Assembly (NCBI GenBank): GCA_040224245.1
Contig: JBEGIR010000067.1
Coordinates: 1 to 45,664 of the forward strand
DNA: 45,664 nt
Origin: Puniceicoccaceae bacterium
GTDB lineage: Bacteria; Verrucomicrobiota; Verrucomicrobiia; Opitutales; JAFGAQ01
Direction: 5' to 3'
In this document: piece by piece, positions 1-8,563 of the stretch
Numbering within the stretch: the stretch's first letter is position 1
Layout: every line of letters begins with the position of its first letter
Made by a program: the position numbers and the translations under genes
Notes under the pieces: generated by a model
Told to the model about the DNA's origin: nothing
The model's database searches: none
The model's input: only the letters and a program-made list of their open reading frames with translations

Positions 1-965
1 ATATACTCGACGAACTTGGGATCCCTGTAATCCAAACCAATCTCAATGTGGGGAGTGGATCCCACGCTGTTCAGACCGCCACGATCATGATGCGCTATGA
101 GGCGCACTGCCTCGAACATCGTCCCGATCTCGTCATCGTTGTTGGGGATGTGAATTCGACGATCGCGTGTGCGCTCACAGCAAAAAAACTGGGACTGCAG
201 GTGGCACACCTCGAGTCAGGATTGCGAAGTCGTGACCTGGGCATGCCCGAGGAAATCAACCGCCTGCTGACAGATCGCATCTCTGATGTGCTTTGGACGC
301 CCTCCCGCGATGCCGATGAAAATCTTGCTGCTGAGGGCGTTGATCGGAAAAAAATATCCTTTGTGGGAAATTTGATGATCGATTCACTCGTACGGCTGAA
401 ACCCCGTATTGATTCCATCGACATCCAGGAGAATTTTGGCCTGAAGCCCCACCAGTATGCGCTGCTGACGCTGCACCGACCCTCGAATGTAGACGAACCA
501 GAGCGATTTCTGCGCATCATGCGCGAAATGGAACGGGTCGTTACCGAGTTGGAACGGCCCATTGTGTTTCCGGTGCACCCGCGAACGCGCAGTATGGTGG
601 AACGACCCGAAGTCCGTGAGATTCTGGAGCGCTCTCATTTTCTACTGTTTGAACCACTCTCTTATGTGAAGTTCATGGCACTGGTCCAGGCTTCGCAGCT
701 GCTGATTACGGACTCAGGAGGTATCCAGGAGGAGACGACCTTTCTCGGCATTCCCTGTTTTACGCTGCGCGCCAATACGGAGCGCCCGATCACAATTCTG
801 GAGGGTACAAATCACTTGGTGGAACCCGAGAATCTGATGTCCACGATTCGGAAGTCGCTCGCTGCAGGACCCCGAAAAGCGCATCCCCCGCAATATTGGG
901 ATGGTCAATCGGCAGCTCGCGTCGTAGAAGACCTTTTTTCAAGATATTGGAGAACAGACGCATGA
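1..965 (+). CDS. wecB: UDP-GlcNAc 2-epimerase, non-hydrolysing (WecB-like), 5'-truncated by window
   Basis: The frame is open to the left edge (first full codon at position 3), so about 50 N-terminal residues, including the usual GTRPE nucleotide motif, lie outside. The visible part carries hallmarks of the cytoplasmic enzyme that interconverts UDP-GlcNAc and UDP-ManNAc: VVGDVNSTIACALTAKK, HLESGLRS, MPEEINRLLTDRISD, TLHRPSNVD, HPRTRS and the C-terminal DSGGIQEETTFLGIPC loop that binds UDP. It supplies ManNAc-type precursors for the glycan made by the downstream genes. Its stop overlaps the next start in an ATGA. It is distinct from the hydrolysing 2-epimerase at 4697, so the cluster has both types. 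Family assignment is secure; the true start is not visible. Confidence 0.93.
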   Translation, partial: ILDELGIPVIQTNLNVGSGSHAVQTATIMMRYEAHCLEHRPDLVIVVGDVNSTIACALTAKKLGLQVAHLESGLRSRDLGMPEEINRLLTDRISDVLWTPSRDADENLAAEGVDRKKISFVGNLMIDSLVRLKPRIDSIDIQENFGLKPHQYALLTLHRPSNVDEPERFLRIMREMERVVTELERPIVFPVHPRTRSMVERPEVREILERSHFLLFEPLSYVKFMALVQASQLLITDSGGIQEETTFLGIPCFTLRANTERPITILEGTNHLVEPENLMSTIRKSLAAGPRKAHPPQYWDGQSAARVVEDLFSRYWRTDA

Positions 966-1918
966 GCAAGATATTGGTGACAGGAGGAGCAGGGGCGATC
1001 GGAAGTTTTCTCGTGCGTGAACTGTGTCGGGAGCACGAGGTGTTGGTGTTGGACGATCTTTCTTCCGGCTGGATGGAGAATCTGACGGATCTGAAGATTC
1101 GTTTTTGGCGTGGCTCGATTTGTGATGATGAGCTGCTGAACGAAGTGTTTGCCGAACGCCCGGAAGTGGTGTTTCACCTCGCCGCGAATTTTGCCAATCA
1201 GAACTCTGTGGACTATCCGCAAAAGGATTTGCTGGTGAATGGGATGGGCACGCTCAAGATTCTCGAATATTCGCGCAGGGCGGAGGTGCAGCGCTTCATT
1301 TATACCTCTTCCTCCTGTGTATATGGTGCGAGCAACGAACCACTGCATGAGGGCATGGTCAAACTGGGCGAACTTGATACGCCTTACGCTGTGACAAAAC
1401 TCACGGGAGAGCAGTATGTCAGCTTTTTTCAGCGTTTTCATGGAATGCAGACGACGATTTTTCGCCTCTTCAATTCCTATGGTCCCGGTGAATATCCCGG
1501 CAAATATCGCAATGTGATTCCCAATTTTTTCTATCGGGCAATTCACAATCTTCCCATTGTCATCACGGGAACAGGGCAGGAGACCCGGGATTTCACCTAT
1601 ATTTCCGATACCGTGCACATCCTCAAACTTGGCATGGAGCAGAAGAAAGCCATTGGACAGACCTTTAATACCGGCACGGGACGAGAGACGGGAATTCTGG
1701 ATCTCGCGCAGCGCATTATTTCCCTGACCGGTTCGAGAAGCGAACTGCAGTTCCAGCCCCGGCGGGACTGGGATCACATCACCCGTCGGGTGTCGGATGT
1801 GTCGCACCTGAAGCAGGCGCTGGGATTTCAGGCAAACACAGCGCTGGATACGGGACTCGAGCGCACGTATGCCTGGTTTTGTGAGAAAAATGCAGCGCAC
1901 GTGGCGGCTGTGAACTGA
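962..1918 (+). CDS. NAD-dependent epimerase/dehydratase (extended SDR)
   Basis: A 318-residue extended short-chain dehydrogenase acting on a nucleotide sugar. The Rossmann motif TGGAGAIG is at residues 7-14, the TSSS strand at 115-118 and the catalytic pair Y142/K146 in PYAVTK. The C-terminal half has the expected substrate region (ETRDFTYISD, FNTGTG). Closest families are UDP-glucose/UDP-GlcNAc 4-epimerases and dTDP-glucose 4,6-dehydratase-like enzymes; the exact substrate cannot be read from sequence. The ATG at 962 overlaps the preceding stop (ATGA) and puts the nucleotide motif right at the N terminus; a frame extension to 896 would add 22 unlikely residues inside the upstream gene. Confidence 0.9.
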   Translation: MSKILVTGGAGAIGSFLVRELCREHEVLVLDDLSSGWMENLTDLKIRFWRGSICDDELLNEVFAERPEVVFHLAANFANQNSVDYPQKDLLVNGMGTLKILEYSRRAEVQRFIYTSSSCVYGASNEPLHEGMVKLGELDTPYAVTKLTGEQYVSFFQRFHGMQTTIFRLFNSYGPGEYPGKYRNVIPNFFYRAIHNLPIVITGTGQETRDFTYISDTVHILKLGMEQKKAIGQTFNTGTGRETGILDLAQRIISLTGSRSELQFQPRRDWDHITRRVSDVSHLKQALGFQANTALDTGLERTYAWFCEKNAAHVAAVN

Positions 1919-1937
1919 GTCCCAGATAGGATTGCAA

Positions 1938-2807
1938 ATGAGTTCTGCTTCACACGATACCCACGGCAGCATTGGGGCGTTTTCCAAGAATTGGGAAACA
2001 CGCTCGGAATCCACCTACACGCACTGGACCCGGGGTGAGCCTCAAAATCAGATTCAGCTGGCATTTCGGAATCACTGGACCCTGTTTTCCGAGTTCATGC
2101 AGGATCCGCAGTTTAACGGTGGAAAACGCGCGTTGGAGGTAGGTTGTGGTCGGGGTAGTCTGTCCTGTTATTTCAGCGATGCAGGATTTGACTGCACGCT
2201 CGTGGATCTTTCTCCCAAGGTGATTGAGATCGCGAAGTCAATTTTTGCGGCGAACGACCTGTCGGCAACGTTTCAGGTTGCAGATGTGTGCGCCCTGCCA
2301 TTTGAGGACGCCTCCTTTGATGTGCTGTACTCGATTGGGCTGATGGAGCACTTTGAGTCGATTGAAAAACCTTTGTCGGAGCAGGTTCGGGTTTTGGCTT
2401 CGGGTGGACTCTTCATTGCCTACATCGTTCCGCACTACGACGATAACGTGCAGAAGGACTATCACTGGATCAATGAAGTGCTCAAAGGATATCAACGACA
2501 GGGGCATGGTGCCTCTGTGCCAGAGAAAGATGCAGTTTTTCGTTCTGATTTCGGATCGCAGCGCTACCTTGAGGTCTTGGAGCAGCTTCCGTTGCACGGA
2601 ATTCAGCACTCTGGAGTATATCCATTGCCGATGATCTCGCATTCCATCGATTTCCCATTCTCCCTCATGCCTGGTGAGAGCGAAGCTGCACTTGTCGCGC
2701 ACTTTCAGAAACAACTTGAGGACCGTCGTGTTGCGACGGGAAAACATCCCTGGCTTTGCGAGGAAGGCATGGGGCAGGCCTTTGTGATTTGGGGTTTCAA
2801 GTCCTGA
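1938..2807 (+). CDS. class I SAM-dependent methyltransferase
   Basis: A 289-residue soluble protein with the class I methyltransferase fold: motif I EVGCGRG at residues 67-73, an acidic strand-2 residue in CTLVDLSPKV, VADVCALPFEDASFDVL (motif II/III) and the Methyltransf_11-like IGLMEHF segment. In this setting it probably methylates a sugar (O- or N-methyl) or a sugar precursor. The start at 1938 is preferred over a TTG at 1932 because GATAGG lies seven bases upstream. It sits between two sugar-nucleotide genes in the same operon. The acceptor is unknown. Confidence 0.85.
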   Translation: MSSASHDTHGSIGAFSKNWETRSESTYTHWTRGEPQNQIQLAFRNHWTLFSEFMQDPQFNGGKRALEVGCGRGSLSCYFSDAGFDCTLVDLSPKVIEIAKSIFAANDLSATFQVADVCALPFEDASFDVLYSIGLMEHFESIEKPLSEQVRVLASGGLFIAYIVPHYDDNVQKDYHWINEVLKGYQRQGHGASVPEKDAVFRSDFGSQRYLEVLEQLPLHGIQHSGVYPLPMISHSIDFPFSLMPGESEAALVAHFQKQLEDRRVATGKHPWLCEEGMGQAFVIWGFKS

Positions 2808-2855
2808 CCTGTATCAAATCCATTTTTGAAATTCCACTTCATCCGTTCTTCTGAC

Positions 2856-3590
2856 ATGACTGTTTTGGAAAAACGCATTCTCGCGATTATCCCGGCACGC
2901 GGTGGTTCGAAAGGTATTCCAGGCAAGAATACGCTTAGCGTGGGTGGAAAGCCGATGATTGCCCATACAATCGGACCTGCTCTTCAAGCTTTGCAGGAAG
3001 GGGCAGTTCAGGAACTCATCGTATCGACAGATGATGAAGGCATTGCAGCCATCGCAAGGCAGTGGGGTGCACCAGTGCCGTTTCTGCGTCCACCAAGTCT
3101 GGCGGGTGATCGCTCACGCAGCATCGATTATGTCTTGCATGCATTGGATTATTTCGCGGCTGAACGCGGACAGGCCTTTGATGCGGTTTTGATTTTACAG
3201 CCGACTTCACCCTTGCGTCGTGCGGAGCACATTGTCGAAGCCGTGGCTCAATTTCGTTCGGCAACGGAGCCATCCTTGATCAGTTGCTTTCAGGAACCCT
3301 CGCTGCTTCCGACCATTCTATATTTCCATGAAGAAGGGCATGCTGTGCCGTTGGCTGCACAACATAATACCGGTTCGGCACGGCAGGACGTTTCACCGCT
3401 CTATGTGCGCAACGGAGCCATCTATCTGTGCGATGTCGATTACCTTCGACAGCATGGAAAACTCGTTTCAGACCGTCCGCTCCTGTTTGAAATGTCAAAA
3501 GCCCAGTCGGTCAACCTCGATTCCGCGGAAGATCTCGAAACCTTGAGGAGTTACTTTGACAGGCAACTCCATTCACCTGAGAACTTGTGA
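2856..3590 (+). CDS. neuA: acylneuraminate cytidylyltransferase (CMP-nonulosonate synthetase)
   Basis: A 244-residue member of the NeuA/LegF/PseF family, which activates a nonulosonic acid with CTP to give the CMP-sugar donor. The signature IIPARGGSKGIPGKN spans residues 11-25, followed by KPMIAHTI, VSTDDEGIAAIA, LQPTSPLR and YVRNGAIYLCD. Length fits the single-domain form. A frame extension to a TTG at 2826 exists, but the ATG at 2856 gives a normal N terminus. The last codons overlap the possible GTG start of the NeuB-like gene. Whether the sugar is Neu5Ac, legionaminate or another nonulosonate cannot be decided from this protein alone. Confidence 0.92.
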   Translation: MTVLEKRILAIIPARGGSKGIPGKNTLSVGGKPMIAHTIGPALQALQEGAVQELIVSTDDEGIAAIARQWGAPVPFLRPPSLAGDRSRSIDYVLHALDYFAAERGQAFDAVLILQPTSPLRRAEHIVEAVAQFRSATEPSLISCFQEPSLLPTILYFHEEGHAVPLAAQHNTGSARQDVSPLYVRNGAIYLCDVDYLRQHGKLVSDRPLLFEMSKAQSVNLDSAEDLETLRSYFDRQLHSPENL

Positions 3591-3592
3591 AG

Positions 3593-4627
3593 ATGACCTT
3601 TCAAGACGTTTTCAACGGTAGCGTATCGCGACCCCTGATCATTGCCGAAATTGCTCAGGCACATGATGGTTCGTTGGGCATGGCTCACAGCTACATCGAT
3701 CTGGCGGCCGAATGCGGAGTGCATGCGATCAAGTTCCAGACCCATTTTGCGGACGAGGAAAGCACGGAACGGGAAGCCTGGCGGGTGAAATTCAGCTATG
3801 AGGATGATCGACGTATCGATTACTGGCGACGCATGGAGTTTTCCGAACCGCAATGGCACGGACTCAAAGCCCACTGTGATGAGGCCGGACTGATCTTTCT
3901 CAGTTCCGCATTCAGTGAACGGGCATTTCAACTGTTGTTGGATCTCGGGGTTCCTGCATGGAAAGTGGCTTCGGGTGAGCTGAACCACACACCACTGTTG
4001 GATCGCATGCTGTCTACCGACCTTCCAATTCTGCTCTCCTCAGGCATGAGTGGATGGACGCAACTGGATGAGTTGCTCGCTAAGATTCAATCAGCGGGCA
4101 ATCCTGTTGCCCTCTTTCAGTGCACCAGCAGTTATCCTACACCGATGGATCAGGTGGGACTCAATGTCATCAGCGAGCTGAGCGAGCGCTATCAAGTTCC
4201 GGTGGGTCTATCGGATCATTCCGGAGAAATCTACCCCTGCCTGGCGGCTCAGATTCTGGGTGCCCGGCTTCTGGAAGTGCACCTGACCTTCGACAAACGC
4301 ATGTTTGGGCCGGATGCGAAAGCCAGTCTGGAACCGGGGCAGCTCAAGGAACTGGTTCGGGCGAGTGAGTTGCTCGCTCAGATGATGGAGCAGCCCATCA
4401 ACAAAGATGCGCTTGCTCAAAGCTTTGTCCCGCAAATGCAGATGTTCTCCCGCAGCCTGGTTGCAACGCGCGACTTGCCTGCCGGACACCAGCTCACGGC
4501 CGAAGATCTATGTGCGAAAAAGCCGGGCGGAGGCATGGAGCCAGCCCTCTACCGTTCACTGATTGGCCGAACGCTCGTGCGTTCCCGAGCGAGGGATGAA
4601 GCCTTTGAACCCGCTGATTTTGAGTAG
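3593..4627 (+). CDS. neuB: NeuB-family nonulosonate (N-acetylneuraminate-type) synthase, variant metal site
   Basis: This enzyme condenses phosphoenolpyruvate with an N-acetyl hexosamine to make a nine-carbon keto acid. The N-terminal TIM barrel shows IIAEIAQAHDGSLGMA, AIKFQTHFAD, KVASGE, LLSSGMSGW, QCTSSYPTP, GLSDHSGEIYP and EVHLTFDKRMFGPDAKASLEP-type segments; the C-terminal antifreeze-like SAF domain begins near VATRDLPAGHQLTAEDL. In well-studied NeuB proteins the motif is GPDH, whose His binds the metal; here it is GPDA, while the first His (VHLT) is kept. That may mark a different substrate branch. Start is either this ATG or the GTG at 3587, which overlaps the neuA stop as GTGA. Confidence 0.88.
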   Translation: MTFQDVFNGSVSRPLIIAEIAQAHDGSLGMAHSYIDLAAECGVHAIKFQTHFADEESTEREAWRVKFSYEDDRRIDYWRRMEFSEPQWHGLKAHCDEAGLIFLSSAFSERAFQLLLDLGVPAWKVASGELNHTPLLDRMLSTDLPILLSSGMSGWTQLDELLAKIQSAGNPVALFQCTSSYPTPMDQVGLNVISELSERYQVPVGLSDHSGEIYPCLAAQILGARLLEVHLTFDKRMFGPDAKASLEPGQLKELVRASELLAQMMEQPINKDALAQSFVPQMQMFSRSLVATRDLPAGHQLTAEDLCAKKPGGGMEPALYRSLIGRTLVRSRARDEAFEPADFE

Positions 4628-4696
4628 TACAGCACATGGCTTAAAAGCGGATTGACTCCTTCACTCGAAAGTGGGGATCGTAAAACCTTTGATTTG

Positions 4697-5854
4697 ATGA
4701 ATAAACGCAAAATATGTGTGGTGGTTACCGCGCGGCCAAGCTATTCGCGAATCCGTTCGGCACTGAGCGCGATCGTTGCGCACCCAGGCTTGGAGTTGCA
4801 GCTGGTGGTGACTTCTTCGGCTTTACTTGACCGTTATGGCAAGGCAATTGATGTCATTCGAAAGGATGGTTTTGTTCCTACAGCGACAGTGTTCAATGTG
4901 CTCGAGGGTGAAGATCCCAGGAGCATGGCGAAGACGACGGGTTTGGGCATCATCGAGCTTTCGAGTGTGCTCGACTCTCTATCGCCTGATGTGGTGGTCT
5001 CGATTGCGGATCGCTACGAAACGATGGCAACTGCGATCGCGGCTTCCTACATGAACATCCCGCTCTGCCATGTGCAGGGAGGGGAGGTGACTGGATCGAT
5101 TGATGAAAAGGTGCGCCATGCCATCACGAAGTTGTCGGATCTTCACCTGGTGTCGAACGAACATGCACGGGAGCGGCTCATCAAGATGGGAGAGCGCAGC
5201 GAGTCAATCCATGTTACGGGATGCCCCTCCATCGACATTGCTGCGGATGCGGTAGCAGGTGATTTTGATACGCTTTCGATCATTGAACGCTACCCCAGTC
5301 TTGGAGGCACCGTTGATTTCGCAATGGGCTATCAGGTGGTGCTCCAGCATCCCGTTACAACGGAATACCAAAAAGCGAGAAAACAGATCACACAGACACT
5401 TGAAGCGGTGGAAGCTTCAAACATTCCCACCTTATGGTTTTGGCCCAATGTTGACGCAGGCGCAGATGGTACTTCGAAGGGTATCCGATCCTTTCGAGAG
5501 CATGGGCGTGGCAAGAATATCCGTTACTTCAAAAACATGGAGCCTGCCGATTTTCTGAGGGTGCTGAAAGGGTCTCAATGCATCATCGGGAATTCCAGTG
5601 TAGCGATTCGTGAGTGTTCGTTCCTCGGTGTTCCAGCCATCAATATTGGTAGCCGCCAGCAAGGGAGAGATCGAGGATCGAATGTGATTGATGTTGAACA
5701 TGACAGCGCCAAAATCCTTGAAGCCATTCGATCCCATGGAAAAATGCGGATGGGGAGCTGCGATACGTTGTATGGCAATGGCAGATCTGGAGTGAAGATC
5801 GCCGAGTGTTTGAGTGAAGCAAAGCTTAGCTTTGCAAAACGGTTGACCTACTGA
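4697..5854 (+). CDS. neuC: UDP-GlcNAc 2-epimerase, hydrolysing (NeuC/LegG-like)
   Basis: A 385-residue GT-B-fold enzyme of the hydrolysing class, releasing free ManNAc (or its 6-deoxy analogue) and UDP as substrate for the neighbouring NeuB. Evidence: VVVTARPSYSRI near the N terminus (in place of the commoner ARSDYG), SIADRYETMATAIAASYMN, HVQGGEVTGSIDEKVRHA, HLVSNEHARERL and the C-terminal GNSSVAIRECSFLGVP loop. The HxQGGE signature separates it from the non-hydrolysing WecB at 1-965. The ATG at 4697 gives a standard start; a TTG at 4652 would add 15 residues and neither has a good ribosome site. A 69-base gap precedes it, one of the few in the operon. Confidence 0.9.
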   Translation: MNKRKICVVVTARPSYSRIRSALSAIVAHPGLELQLVVTSSALLDRYGKAIDVIRKDGFVPTATVFNVLEGEDPRSMAKTTGLGIIELSSVLDSLSPDVVVSIADRYETMATAIAASYMNIPLCHVQGGEVTGSIDEKVRHAITKLSDLHLVSNEHARERLIKMGERSESIHVTGCPSIDIAADAVAGDFDTLSIIERYPSLGGTVDFAMGYQVVLQHPVTTEYQKARKQITQTLEAVEASNIPTLWFWPNVDAGADGTSKGIRSFREHGRGKNIRYFKNMEPADFLRVLKGSQCIIGNSSVAIRECSFLGVPAINIGSRQQGRDRGSNVIDVEHDSAKILEAIRSHGKMRMGSCDTLYGNGRSGVKIAECLSEAKLSFAKRLTY

Positions 5855-5881
5855 AGTTTGGAACGATCTGCTTCCGGGACG

Positions 5882-6838
5882 ATGAACACATTGATTCTTG
5901 AGTCGAACGAGTATTCCAACGAGGCACTCTCCAGCTATCGTTCGTTGGGCAACGTCTTCTGTCTGGAGGGTCCATTGCATGATTTTTCTGAAAGTGATGC
6001 CGAGGCCATATCGATTTTAGTAATTCGCCTGAAATACCGTATGGATCGCGCGTTGCTCAATCGTTTCCCGAATCTGAAGTTCATCGTATCTCCCACAACA
6101 GGACTGGATCATATTGATTTACCACTTGTGCAGCAGAGAGGGATAAAGGTCATCTCGCTCAAGGGAGAGACTGCCTATTTGGATCGCATTGTTGCGACGG
6201 CAGAATTGACGTGGGGTCTTATACTGGCGTTGAATCGTAAAATACCCCAAGCACATGCGGATGTGCTGAAAGCTCGATGGAATCGCGACCCATTTGTCGG
6301 TTTTGATCTGAGAGGAAAAGTGCTGGGGATCCTCGGGTTCGGGCGATTGGGGCGCCAGATTGCAGGCTACGGTAAGGCTTTTGGAATGCAAGTTATGGTT
6401 CACGACATTGCTCCCATTTTGAGTACAGATCCGATCATCTCCGTGGTCAGTAGGGATGAGGTGTTGCGTGATGCGGATGTACTGACTCTTCATCTGCCTT
6501 TGGACTCCACAACGGAACGGTCTCTCACCCGAGAGTGTTTGAGAAAGATGAAACCTTCGGCGATTCTCATCAACACGTCCAGAGGGGCTATTGTTGATGA
6601 GCAGGCCTTGCTTGCAGCATTGCAAGAAAATACCATTAGAGGCGCAGCATTGGATGTGTTAGCCGATGAGTTGCGGTTTGATGAATCATCTCTGAAGACT
6701 CATCCATTGTTACAGTATGCCAGGTCGCACTCGAATCTGATTTTGACTCCGCATATCGGAGGTGCAAGTGCAGATGCGATGCGTCAAACCGAAGTCTTTG
6801 TGGCACAGAAACTATTGCATTGTTTGAATGAGTGTTGA
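5882..6838 (+). CDS. D-isomer-specific 2-hydroxyacid dehydrogenase
   Basis: A 318-residue NAD(P)-dependent oxidoreductase of the phosphoglycerate dehydrogenase-like family. Rossmann motif GILGFGRLG at residues 149-157; the catalytic set is present: Arg234 in NTSRGAIVDE, Glu263 in LDVLADE and His291 in LTPHIGGAS. No C-terminal ACT domain, so it is not a standard SerA. Its position inside a neuA-neuB-neuC block suggests it makes or reduces a 2-keto acid linked to nonulosonate chemistry, or a 3-phosphoglycerate-derived decoration; that role is inferred. It overlaps the following sulfotransferase gene by 11 bases. The ATG at 5882 is preferred over a TTG at 5858. Confidence 0.88.
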   Translation: MNTLILESNEYSNEALSSYRSLGNVFCLEGPLHDFSESDAEAISILVIRLKYRMDRALLNRFPNLKFIVSPTTGLDHIDLPLVQQRGIKVISLKGETAYLDRIVATAELTWGLILALNRKIPQAHADVLKARWNRDPFVGFDLRGKVLGILGFGRLGRQIAGYGKAFGMQVMVHDIAPILSTDPIISVVSRDEVLRDADVLTLHLPLDSTTERSLTRECLRKMKPSAILINTSRGAIVDEQALLAALQENTIRGAALDVLADELRFDESSLKTHPLLQYARSHSNLILTPHIGGASADAMRQTEVFVAQKLLHCLNEC

Positions 6839-7631
6839 ATTGAATACGAATCCTCTCGCTGCTCCCATTTTCATCGGTGGTCTGATGAAGTCCGGGACGA
6901 CCTTGTTGCGCAAGATCCTGGAGAATCATCCTTCCATTTTTTCCGGATTGGAAACGCATTGGTTTTCAGATGCCTTTCAGGATATTGCGCATTACCGGGA
7001 GCATCAGCGGCATCAATGGGTAAGGGATTTCTATGAGCTCTCAGATGAAACGGTTGCAACCTTGATCGCCCAATCTCGGAGTGGAGCAGACTACCTCAAC
7101 CAATTGATGCAGTTTGCAACACGTCGGGCTGGCAAGCAACGGTGGCTTGAGAAATCGCCCGACAATGTCTTCCACATCAAATCCATTCTCGAGAGTTGGC
7201 CCGAGGCAAAAATACTGATCACCCGTCGAAATCTGCTCGATGTATTTGCGAGTTGGAAGAAAAACAAAAAGTCGGGTATCGAACATTTCATCGTTGTGGC
7301 AGCGGAGTTTCAGGCGCAATTGCAGCATTATGCGGAAGAACGATCTGTTCAGGTTGTGGGTTATGAAGAGTTGGTTCGTGAGACCCGAGCGGTATTGGAT
7401 CGTGTTTTGACGTTTATCGGTGAATCTTTTGTCGAAGGGTTGCATGAGTTTCGTGGAGATGAACGCGATTACCATCAGATCCTGAAAGTCACTGGCAAAC
7501 GAAGTTCAACAGCGGCGTCGATTCGTCGCCCGATCTTTGACGACAGCATCGGCCAATGGAAGAAACTGCTTGATAGCAACGAGGTTGACGCCATATGCAG
7601 TCACTTCGGCGAATCCTTGAAATCGGAATGA
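6828..7631 (+). CDS. PAPS-dependent sulfotransferase
   Basis: A 267-residue sulfotransferase-family protein transferring sulfate from PAPS, here probably to a sugar hydroxyl or amine. The 5'-phosphosulfate loop GGLMKSGTTLL is at residues 17-27, EKSPDN at 109-113 and the 3'-phosphate binding segment RRNLLDVFASW at 133-143. No signal peptide, so it acts in the cytoplasm on a nucleotide sugar or lipid-linked intermediate. It starts inside the dehydrogenase gene and ends in an ATGA overlap with the deacetylase gene, so production of the three is probably coupled. Family is clear; acceptor unknown. Confidence 0.88.
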   Translation: MSVELNTNPLAAPIFIGGLMKSGTTLLRKILENHPSIFSGLETHWFSDAFQDIAHYREHQRHQWVRDFYELSDETVATLIAQSRSGADYLNQLMQFATRRAGKQRWLEKSPDNVFHIKSILESWPEAKILITRRNLLDVFASWKKNKKSGIEHFIVVAAEFQAQLQHYAEERSVQVVGYEELVRETRAVLDRVLTFIGESFVEGLHEFRGDERDYHQILKVTGKRSSTAASIRRPIFDDSIGQWKKLLDSNEVDAICSHFGESLKSE

Positions 7632-8557
7632 AGACATCTCAAATGCTGACGTCGGTCATGTACCACTATGTTCGGGATGTTGAGAATTCGAGATTCCCGG
7701 GGATCAAAGGGATTTCACGGCAATCATTCCGAAGGCAGATTCAGGAACTTAGCTCCACTTATGAAATCGCAGATGCCGAAAAGATCCGGGAATTTTTCAG
7801 CGGCCACCGCGAGCCTGGTTCCAGACCGCTGTGTGCTCTGACATTTGACGATGGATTCAAGGAGCATGCGGATTTTGTGACGGAGGTCTGTGTGGATTTT
7901 GGAGTCACGGGTCAATTTTATATTACGACAGCTTGTATCGAAGAAAAACGGGTACTGGACGTTCACAAGAATCACTTTCTGCTCGCAGCAATGGGAGTCG
8001 AAGCCTACGCAGCCTCTGTTTTTCACATATTGAAATCCGAGTTTGGGATCGATGAACTGCCTGTGGAACCGAGTCTGGTAACACGACACTATCGTTGGGA
8101 CCGGCCAGAGGTCGCCCGTTTGAAATACCTGATCAATTACCAGTTGGAACCCCAGCTTCGCAGCCGTCTGCTCGCATTGATGTTTACCTCCGAGTTTGGC
8201 GATGAGAGCGCATTTGCTTCGGAGTTGTATGTTTCCTGGGAGGATCTTAAGTCCATGAAACGAGCAGGCATGATGATTGGCGGCCATTCGCACCGACATC
8301 AAGTCATGGCAGAACTTTCTGAAAATGCATGTATTGAAGATATTCAATCGTGTCTGGGGCTATTGCGAACCCACATCGGACGTGATGCCGTCAACAGTTT
8401 TGCGTATCCCTATGGAAAACCACATACGATTCCTGATGGAATTGAAACTGTTCTGGAACAACACGGTATTGATTTCGCTTTTTCCACGATCATTGGAACA
8501 TCCGCACCGGAGGATGATCGTTACTGCATTCGGCGCATCGATCCGAAGGATTTATAA
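7628..8557 (+). CDS. polysaccharide deacetylase (NodB/CE4-like)
   Basis: A 309-residue protein with the NodB homology fold: VMYHYVRD near residue 10, catalytic TFDDG at 72-76, the metal pair H220/H224 in GGHSHRH and a late SFAYPYGK motif. CE4 enzymes remove N- or O-acetyl groups from sugars. An insertion of roughly 100 residues lies between the Asp motif and the His pair. No signal peptide or membrane segment is visible, unlike export-type deacetylases, suggesting a cytoplasmic precursor as substrate. It starts in an ATGA overlap with the sulfotransferase and is followed six bases later by the next gene. A frame extension to 7595 would run through the upstream coding region. Confidence 0.87.
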   Translation: MKTSQMLTSVMYHYVRDVENSRFPGIKGISRQSFRRQIQELSSTYEIADAEKIREFFSGHREPGSRPLCALTFDDGFKEHADFVTEVCVDFGVTGQFYITTACIEEKRVLDVHKNHFLLAAMGVEAYAASVFHILKSEFGIDELPVEPSLVTRHYRWDRPEVARLKYLINYQLEPQLRSRLLALMFTSEFGDESAFASELYVSWEDLKSMKRAGMMIGGHSHRHQVMAELSENACIEDIQSCLGLLRTHIGRDAVNSFAYPYGKPHTIPDGIETVLEQHGIDFAFSTIIGTSAPEDDRYCIRRIDPKDL

Positions 8558-8563
8558 CCGGAC

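Noticed and set aside
905-2014. Long open frame (369 codons) on the minus strand opposite the SDR gene
   Set aside because: Its translation has no recognisable motif, while the plus strand has clear Rossmann and YxxxK motifs; it is a codon-bias shadow.
3587-3592. GTG start for the NeuB-like gene overlapping the neuA stop
   Set aside because: Not excluded, but the ATG two codons later gives the same protein apart from two residues; kept as an alternative only.
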